Of a DNA stretch of 64,000 nt, positions 48,001-57,000 are shown in pieces. The DNA lies in NCBI GenBank assembly GCA_039619475.1, contig CM077115.1:38884444-38948443 (forward strand), given 5' to 3'. Below the pieces are notes generated by a model. The model was not told the DNA's origin. It was given only the letters and a program-made list of their open reading frames with translations, and searched no databases. This DNA is from Icerya purchasi (taxonomy: Eukaryota; Arthropoda; Insecta; Hemiptera; Monophlebidae). Position 1 is the stretch's first letter. Each line of letters starts with the position of its first letter. Position numbers and translations under genes: made by a program.

Positions 48001-51000
48001 AAAACGCGGAGAAATGAGGAATTTAGAATTTGGAAAAGAGTAATCATTATCATTTTTTAATTCGGTACAGCGTGAAAAATATCGAAAGTCATGGCGGCCG
48101 AATCCGTCACACTGCCCCACCTTTATTTTCATCCAAAACAGAAGTTTTGGATGAGAACTCAGGTGACCCAAGAGCGACAAAATTCGGACCACCCATTGCC
48201 GAGCTACGGAGTCCCGAACAGATCTCCACCATCTAACCCACTCATATACACCGCACGTTACACATTATTAAATCATGGGTATACCACTGAGACAAAATCC
48301 AATCAAGACAAGATAAACAAAAAAAAATTTCGAATAATAAATTTCTATAAAAAAATTGATATATGGGTAGTAAAAAAATTAAGGGTTAAAAAAAATATTA
48401 AGGGTTGAAATCCGCAAAAGATAAGGGTTGGAAAAAATAAGGGATGAAGAAAATTAAGATAGGGGTTGGAAAAAATTTAAGAAAAACAAAAGGAAAGTGG
48501 TTTCCCACGAGTTCATAGCCTCTGAGGAATATGGGAATAACTGAGGAACACAAAAAAAAAAAATAGTTTTCCTATCAAAGAAGGAGAGGCCCGGCAGACA
48601 AGACCGGTACTCCATTTGGACAAATAATAAAAAAATAAAAAAAAAATACCCAGACACCCCTGACAGAAAATACGCGCGACTGAGCCACTAGAAGCAAAAC
48701 GACAAAAATAAAAAAATTGGCCCATGGCCCAGAAAAGCAGCGCTACTCAAAATAAAACAACATAAAAATTGGCACATAGCCCGAAAAGTGGCACTCAGTC
48801 ACCCACAACGCACAAAAACCCCCATTGGCCTATGCAGTGGAAATTTAAACCCCTCAACATCCCCTGATAAAACCATGGCGCGGGAACGTACGAACTGGGC
48901 CATCCGGCATCTTTCCAGGCAGTGTACCACAGCGACGCCAGCGGGAACGTACGAACTGGGCCACCCGGCATCTTTCCGGCAGTGCACCTCAGCGACGCCC
49001 GCGGGAACGTGCGAACTGGGCCACCCGGCATCTTTCCGGCAGTGCACCCCAGCGACGCCCCACACGGATCCTTTCCCTCCTACCTGGCCTACCCAACCGA
49101 ATGGTGGACTTGACTGGGACCCCCGTTACTAGACACCCCCTGAGTGCGATCACCATCTTATTTCATGGGACGCAATGAATGTCCCCTCGGCGTCACGAAC
49201 ATCCAACATATTCCAACCTTCTGCATAACTTCATGACCGATCGGACCGCTCGAGGGACATGAACTTGGCTTACCTAGAGGAACCCTCCAAAAAAAAAACG
49301 GTGGGGCCCCCTACTCAGCACATCTGAACTGACGACGAACATCCCTCTTGATTGGGGAGCCACCTGTGAACCGGGCACTACACCGGTCTTCGGATTCCTT
49401 AGGCTCCGGAGCTGCCTTACAAGCCTTCTACGGCGCTTGTCACCGAACATCACATCTAACTCGCAACGATCATCCCTCTTGATTGGGAGCCAACGGTGAA
49501 CCGGGCGTTACACCGGTCTTCGGATTCCTTAGGCTCCGGAGCTGCCTTACAAGCCTTCTACGGCGCTTGTCACCGAATATGACAGGAATATGAAGAATAG
49601 AACAGGAACACTCAACAGGATTACAAAAAAATGTATGAGGATAAACGGCTGGAATTACACTTAACCAGACCATTGAAACTCGCGGGGAAATGTAGAAAAA
49701 ATAAAAAAATTTAGAAAAATTTAAGAAATTATGATTTTAGGTTTAATTTGAAGGGGCCTGGTGTACACGTTATTCATTCACGCTCCGACCTCCGGAACTT
49801 ACAAACACGTGTGCGTAAGCCCGGAGAATCGCACAATTACACTCACACACTGTCCCAGTGGCAATATAAACGGAGTTGGTATATTAAATGATCGTATCAA
49901 GTAAATAATAATAAAATGTAAAATGTTTAAGGCGACACTCTACTGATTGTGTAAAATATATCGACCAGATGTCGAATAACATTTGAAATGACGAAGAAAT
50001 TTAAAAAAAAATTAAAAGCATGTCTATAAAGTGGTTAAACACATGTAAAAAACATGACTCAATTGGTCATAAACTACCCTACAATGATAACATCGAATGA
50101 TACCATAAACGAAAATATAGAGATAAAAAAAATAAAAATACCAATGATAATAAACATCGATCCGAAACTGGATCGCAACCCGCATAAAAACAAAAATAGT
50201 AAACAAAAATAGCAAGAATGCCGATTATAAACGACAAACAAAAAAAATATATATAAAAGGTTCGCTCGTGATCGTCGACTCTGCGGAACACCACCGCGCA
50301 CACTTGACTCCAGGATAATAAAACGTAAACAGAGAATCGAAAAGGAATATGAAAAAGAGGAGAATAACGACCGCCGGCACGACCCCGAAATTCTATATAT
50401 TGTCCGGCGTCACATGTTCTTATTATAAAAAAATTATTAAACTCGGAAGGAGAAAAATTGTTCTAACAGTGAAAGGAAAAATGCAAGATAAAGAAACAGC
50501 AATCGATAACAAATTAGTAGGATATGAACAACACTAAAAAAACAAAATTTATCATTATTAGATCGCGATCACAGACAGAAATCTCAGCCGAGTGACTTTA
50601 ACATATTACCATACTTCCCGGCACCCTTGGCGGGCATAGAGTCGTGATGCTTATTATTCTCGGTAGCACAATTGGCTATACCGAAGTTGTATTATTTGTT
50701 TTTGGCTAAGCCAAAATCTTTTCCGCGTGTTTTATCGAGGCTTAAATCCAATGTCGTGGCCGCATACGTTTTATGTTGTCGTCCATTACACCGAAAAACT
50801 CGCACGTCGGAAGGGGAATAAAAAAAAATATAAAAAAAATACAGATCCCTCTAGAGTACCAGGTATCCATTTTCTACTCGACCGGACCCATCGTGTGTCG
50901 CTAAGGATGGAAATTGAAGAAAAATAAGGAAGGAAAGAAGGAAAAATGAAAAAGGGAATAGAAAAAAGAAAACCTTGTAGAAAAGGAAATGATAAGGGAT

Positions 51001-54000
51001 TCCTAAGAAAAATTAAGTGCAACACAAAGAATTGATAACACCTCGCCGTGAGTAACTAATCCTAGTATGGTAACACCAGTTACCGATGTCTACCAACAAC
51101 TAGAAAATTCGACCAAAAATGGCAAAAGGAGAAATCTGCGGATAAGAGAGTGTATCGGAAGGAAAGCGAAAAGAGGGTAAGGAAAGAAAATGAAGAAAAG
51201 AAAAAAATTAAAAGTTAAGCAACCACGAAGCCAAGAAGCCACGACGACGCCCACAAAGTAACGGCGACCGACAAAACAAACAAAAAAATAAAATAGAATA
51301 AAAGGTTGTAGCGAGAACCAAAAAAACTAAAAAATATCGCAATAGTTTCCCTAAATAAAAAGCAAATGTACGCGACCAAAACCAAAATATGGTCAAAAAA
51401 ATAAATCCAGCATACTAAGTTGGATCAAATATGTATAAAAATATATAAAAGAAATAAAAGGGATTACCCTAAACAGAATACATAAGAAAAATAAAAATAA
51501 AAAAAAACATAACATGACGTGAACATAATAATGCATAATTTCGTAAATCGGAAGTGTAATATATCCTCATCTACACCTCACATAAACGCGAGAGGTTATA
51601 GACCAGAGCGGTAAGTATGACTTTAGAGGTAAAAAAAAAAACAAAACAAGACAAGTTTTTTTTAAACGGAAAAAACTGCAAAAACCGAAATCCGAAGCAT
51701 TTCGCCCAGATGAAAATATAAGAAAAAAAAAATATAAAAATAAAATAATTTGAAATAAGATTTTGAGCGAGTACACACATAAGTCGAGCTCTTTCTCGCA
51801 CATCGTATACCTTCTGCCTTATCAATACCAAATGTAAACATAAACAAAACTCTCCGGGAAATCGGCAGCGAACTCACAACTAATCCTGACATTCAAAATA
51901 AGCACAGATCTCAGAGCACTCCAGGTCGGCAAAACATCGCAACAAAACCTTAGAAAAAGCGCACCAAAATATAAAATCCAACCAAGCAAAACAGAACAGA
52001 ACATAGCACACCAAAGCAAAACAGAACAAAACATAGCACACCAAAGCAAAACAGAACAGAACACAGCACACCAAAGCAAAACAAACCAAATCCTCATACT
52101 AAGCCTTTCTAAAACAAAACAAAACAGAACAAATCCTCATACTAGACATTCCTTACCTCACGTCTATCTATACTCATCTCAAAATAAAAAATCAAAAAAA
52201 TACCTCACATCCCAGACGAGTTTTGACTAAATTTATTTTATTATTAATGTATATTAGTGTTTTGTTTTTTTTAATTAAATTTTTTGACGTCGTTATTCTG
52301 AAGAATTTGGCTAGCTTATTTAATTATTACTTATTTACGCCGATACTTCCACAACCGGAGATGGTGACGGGAGCAATGTCCCAACTGACAAGAATTATTA
52401 TTATTTATTTTAGAATCTTTTATGTATCCGGACTTTAAATAATTAAATTTGTACTTGGTTTTCTTTATTGTTTTGCGTCTATTATTAGGTTTATTATTCT
52501 TATTTATAGATCTTCCGATTTGGTATTTAATTTTTCCAATTTTAGCTTTATTCGCTTCTCTTTTCTTGTGACGTATTTTCTTGCTGACTTTTAAATCTTT
52601 AATGTTACTCATAAAAATTATTTTAAACGGATCATCACGATCGTCTTGATTATTTATATTGGTCTGATCGCTAATATTGCTATTATTATTACTATTAAAA
52701 TTGTCATTACCATTATTATAGACCCTACAAGTGTTATTATTATTGGTTTCGACGTCCTTGTCTTTCCTACTATTATCATCATTATTATCATTAACATCAT
52801 TATCGTAAGTATTTTTAAGATCATTTATATTGGCATTAAGCCCCTGTTCCTCGTCACTTACATTTCGTTTCTCTTCATTCTCCTCAGACATGGTGATTAC
52901 CTCAACTAATTCATTCTCTACCTTTTCACATTGCGTCGGCTCACTAGCGACCGCAGATTCATCCCTAACATTTTTAAGATCTTGATTATTTTCATAAATT
53001 TCATTTTCAGGTATTTTATTGAGTTCTTCTTCGACTTCGATTTTAGGTTTTTCGAGTTCAACATCTAATTTGTTTTCTAAAAGATCGAATTTATTAATTA
53101 ATGAGGAATTGTGTTTATTCAATTCTTCCAATTTATTATTTATCTTTGCGTTAATTGTATTTAATTTTTCTTCGAAATTGTTTATTTTTGTCTCAAAATT
53201 ATTGAAATTTTTATTGTGTTCTTGAAGCTTGTTATTTATTTCTTCTTTTAGATTATTATTACTTTCCACGATTTTTTCTTTAAGGTTTTTATTATTTTCT
53301 TCGAATCTACTATTTATTTCGTCCTTTAAATTATTAAAACTTTTTATATTATCCTCCGCGCTTTTTTTATTATTTTCTTCGAATTTATTATTTATTTCGT
53401 CTTTTAAACTGTTAAAATTTTTATTATTTTCTTTCATTTCTTCTTTTAAATTATTATTATTTTCTTTCGCTAGACTGCATAAATTTCTTTAGTTCTTCAA
53501 TAGCCCATTCTGCATATCCTCTTCGCTTTCATCCATATCACAATAATTTCCCCTGGTCACCACCACTCTGGCTAAATTCTCGTTTTCCATTTTGACGCAG
53601 GGTAATTAAAATAAAATAAGAAAATTCGGGCCTAACTATCAGAAATTAAATATTAAAATTTAAATAAAATAAAATAATTTCGAAACTCTGGTTCGTTAAA
53701 AAAATATTTTGAATAATTCTTAACGCGGGAAAAACAGAAAAATAAAAAAATAAATTTTTAAAATTTTGAATGAGTGAACCAAGAGGAAATAAAACGTATT
53801 TAAGCTATAGCAGGCCGAGGAGAGAGTTAAAATAATATAAAATCTTATCTGTTTCCGCTTGGCAGATCCTTCTCCAGTGAAACCGCTGCTTCCTTTTTTG
53901 TATCAGGTAATGTATCAATCCATATACTATCGAGTCCCTGTTCGTTCGGGCCGCCATTTGTTAAGAATTAACTCTCTTCACTGGTCCCTGTTCGGGCGCC

Positions 54001-57000
54001 ATTTGTTAAGAATTAACTCTCTTCACTAGTCCCTGTTCGGGCGCCATTTGTGACTAATTCGTTATTTCCCTGTTCTTTGGTGACATTTGTAACTGACCAC
54101 TTTCTTCGATGATATTAAAAAAAAATGTAAAAAAAATAAACAAAAATAAAAGTTCCGGGCGCCAACGTTACTTCAGGTGTAACGTAACCATTAGCTCGTT
54201 CGGAAAGAGCTTTAGGCCTTCCTAAGGTTTTAACGAAAAAAGAAAGGTCTCCGCGGCGGAGATGTCACGAAAACGTGTCCTTGCAATGAAATAACAAAAA
54301 TTCTTCGTAAGACGAGTAAATCGAATTATATTTGATTTAAAAAAAACATATATAAACTGACCACCAAAGAAAAACGCCAACGAATATTCGAATCGGTACT
54401 ATTTGCCTTAAGCGGCCAAAGCAGTAAAAAAAGAAAATATATAAATTTTGCCTCGAAGGGCGCGTAGCTGTGGAAAATACTAAAACGAACGTGCCCACGG
54501 GCCAAAGCAGTTGAGATCTAATCGCGACCACGAGGAAGCGAAGACTCAAATTATAGTAAAAAAATTGCCTTAACGGCGCGTAGCAATGAAAAAGAACGAA
54601 TGTGCCCATGGGCCAAAGCAGTCGAGATCTGCCTGCGACGAGCAGCAAGCGAGAACTCAGATTATAGTAAAAAATTGCCTTAACGGCGCGTAGCAATGAA
54701 AAAAAACGAAAGTGCCCACGGGCCAAAGCAGTCGAGATCTGCCTGCGACGAGCAGCGAGCGAGAACTCAAATTATAGTAAAAAATTGCCTTAACGGCGCG
54801 TAGCAATGAAAAAAAACGAAAGTGCCCACGGGCCAAAGCAGTCGAGATCTGCCTGCGACGAGCAGCAAGCGAGAACTCATATTATAGTAAAAAATTGCCT
54901 TAACGGCGCGTAGCAATGAAAAAAAACGAAAGTGCCCACGGGCCAAAGCAGTCGAGATCTGCCTACGACGAGCAGCAAGCGAGAACTGATCGGCCTGAAT
55001 TCACAGAGAATTCGACCACGATCTTATTGCACGGCCATTTTGCCTAATAATAAAAAATATATATATATAAAAATGAATACGCCACCGATTTTTCTAGAAC
55101 ATTCTCAAAATCGGTGGAACGGCGGGTACCCTGCGTCGGTTTTTTCGGGTTCTAAGAAAAAACTTCTCACGCCTCGACGTAGCTCGAATCGCATCTCCGA
55201 CGCACACAACGCCAGATCGGACAAACATCGGACGAACCACCCTCATATAATAAACACACACATATGCATGGGTCGCCAAATTGGCGCCGTGCACATTGGC
55301 AATTCCCACGAAATTTGTCGATCTAGCATTACAGTCGGAGAATGCTCAGTTTGCACGCTGCCCGAAGAAACTGGAGAAATAGAAATCGGAACCCTGAGAA
55401 ACTGTCAAAACGCGGAGAAATGAGGAATTTAGAATTTGGAAAAGAGTAATCATTATCATTTTTTAATTCGGTACAGCATGAAAAATATCGAAAGTCATGG
55501 CAGCCGAATCCGTCACTGTATGTATATATATATATATGTTCATAGCTACATGCGTGGGGGGGGGTGTTTAATCCCCTTTAAAATTTTAAAGAGATTTGGT
55601 ATCAGGGCCGGCCCAAAGTCCGAGTGAAACAAGCCACTGCTCACAGCGTAGATAGTGTAACACATTTTGTTTTATTTTCTAATTATTCCGGAAATTAGGA
55701 CAAGTCGGCTAAAATTATTATTCATTTCTTGGGATAATCGGATCTTTTCAACAAAATATCATATACCGGGGAAATCATTTTTTTTCAAACTTTTTGAGCT
55801 TTCGGCGCCCCGAAAATCTGAATATAAAGTTGGAAGCTTAGCTATATTTTTCTCCTATGAAGCGGTCCTGTATGCATATGTTTTAAATACGTGTTGGTTT
55901 CTCTAACTTTTTTACTCGGGCTAATATTTACGTGAAGTTGCCTTTTTTTGCTGTTTTTGGCCTAAAGGGCGGGGGGGGGTAATTAATTTTTTTTCCTGTA
56001 CTTTTCTGATTTTATGAAAGGGGACTCCTGCATTTTATTTTATATTTCAAATTTCACCTTTAACGGTTTATCTGGCGATGAGTTATGATTTTTTAAGTGA
56101 TTTTTGATGTCGTTTTAAATACCGTATTATATATCGTCATCTTGAAATTACAGACCGTTTCAAAAGGAATTTTAATTGTAATTTATGCTCCATATTTCGA
56201 AATTAATAAGTCTAATCGTTTGTGGGTTATTGCAAATTTTAATTGAATAGTTTTGTCGTTTCTGAACCATCTTATGAGGACTATTCCGTACATTATATGT
56301 AAGCGGAATGCTAAAAAGCTTAGGTGCACGTATATTCTTTATAAATGAGACCGAATTGTAGAAATGTTAAAAATCATCGCCGAAATGGAATGTCGATCGT
56401 TCTGTTCGTAAAACGTGTCTTGTAACCGATGTGAACGTATCATTTTACCTGGCTCCTAAAACGGTCGTTTTGTAGGCTGTAAAAAATTTACTTTGGCTCG
56501 CAAAACCGGACCGCCGGGCGTAAAATAATATTCATTAAATTTTACTGCATAAGCAGAAAGTGATTTCTGCTGATTTATTGATGAAGTATGAAACATTTTC
56601 TACTATAAGATTTATTTTCGAAATTAATTGAACGTACTTCATCATAACGCAACATTTTTTTCATCGACTCTATGAGAATACGATTTATTTATTGCGCTGC
56701 TTATGACATTAGTGTTAGCCCGGGGGGGGGGGGGGGGGGGCTTGAAACTTTAGTATTTATAGGCGCGTAATCATGGACAATTTGGAAGACTTTTATAATA
56801 AAGTAGTAGAACAATTTGCCGGAAACCTACGAAAATTATGTTTTAATTAAGATTCTTGTTTAATAAAATATTAAGCCTTTACAAATGATACATTTCATTT
56901 TTCCTACAACTCATATCCTCTTTCTATCATCTTGCCCCTGTCTGGCTCATCGGCTGGCAACGCCCTTGTTGCTAGCAGTATAAGAAGAAAAAAAAAAAAC

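Larger units (their letters stand above)
46812..55515 (-). mobile_element. LTR retrotransposon of 8.7 kb without visible pol (non-autonomous, LARD-like)
   Basis: Two long direct repeats bound the element: 46812-48109 and 54004-55515. In minus orientation they begin TGACGGATTCGG and end TTCTTAACA. A primer-binding site follows the upstream (right) LTR and a purine tract precedes the downstream (left) LTR. The 5.9-kb interior has one sizeable ORF (52331-53437) and no RT, protease, RNase H or integrase motif in any frame. LTR sequences are almost identical apart from repeat-number changes, so the insertion looks recent. No clean target duplication was found (GTAT lies near both ends). The tRNA-Lys-type primer site and 1.3-1.5 kb LTRs recall the Osvaldo group; that is inference. 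Confidence 0.88.

Noticed and set aside
48788..49132. Proline/threonine-rich repeat ORF
   Set aside because: It arises from the 60-bp tandem repeat, which is open in several frames on both strands.
51822..52097. Cys-rich repeat protein on the minus strand ([10 protein letters not shown] units)
   Set aside because: It is the translation of a 30-bp non-coding tandem repeat; no other coding evidence.
53019..53492. Hydrophobic + strand frames opposite the Gag-like ORF
   Set aside because: They are the antisense shadow of the Asn/Lys-rich coiled coil.
47361..54990. CRISPR-like array from the 110-bp repeats
   Set aside because: Units are directly adjacent without unique spacers and lie within LTRs of a eukaryotic retrotransposon.
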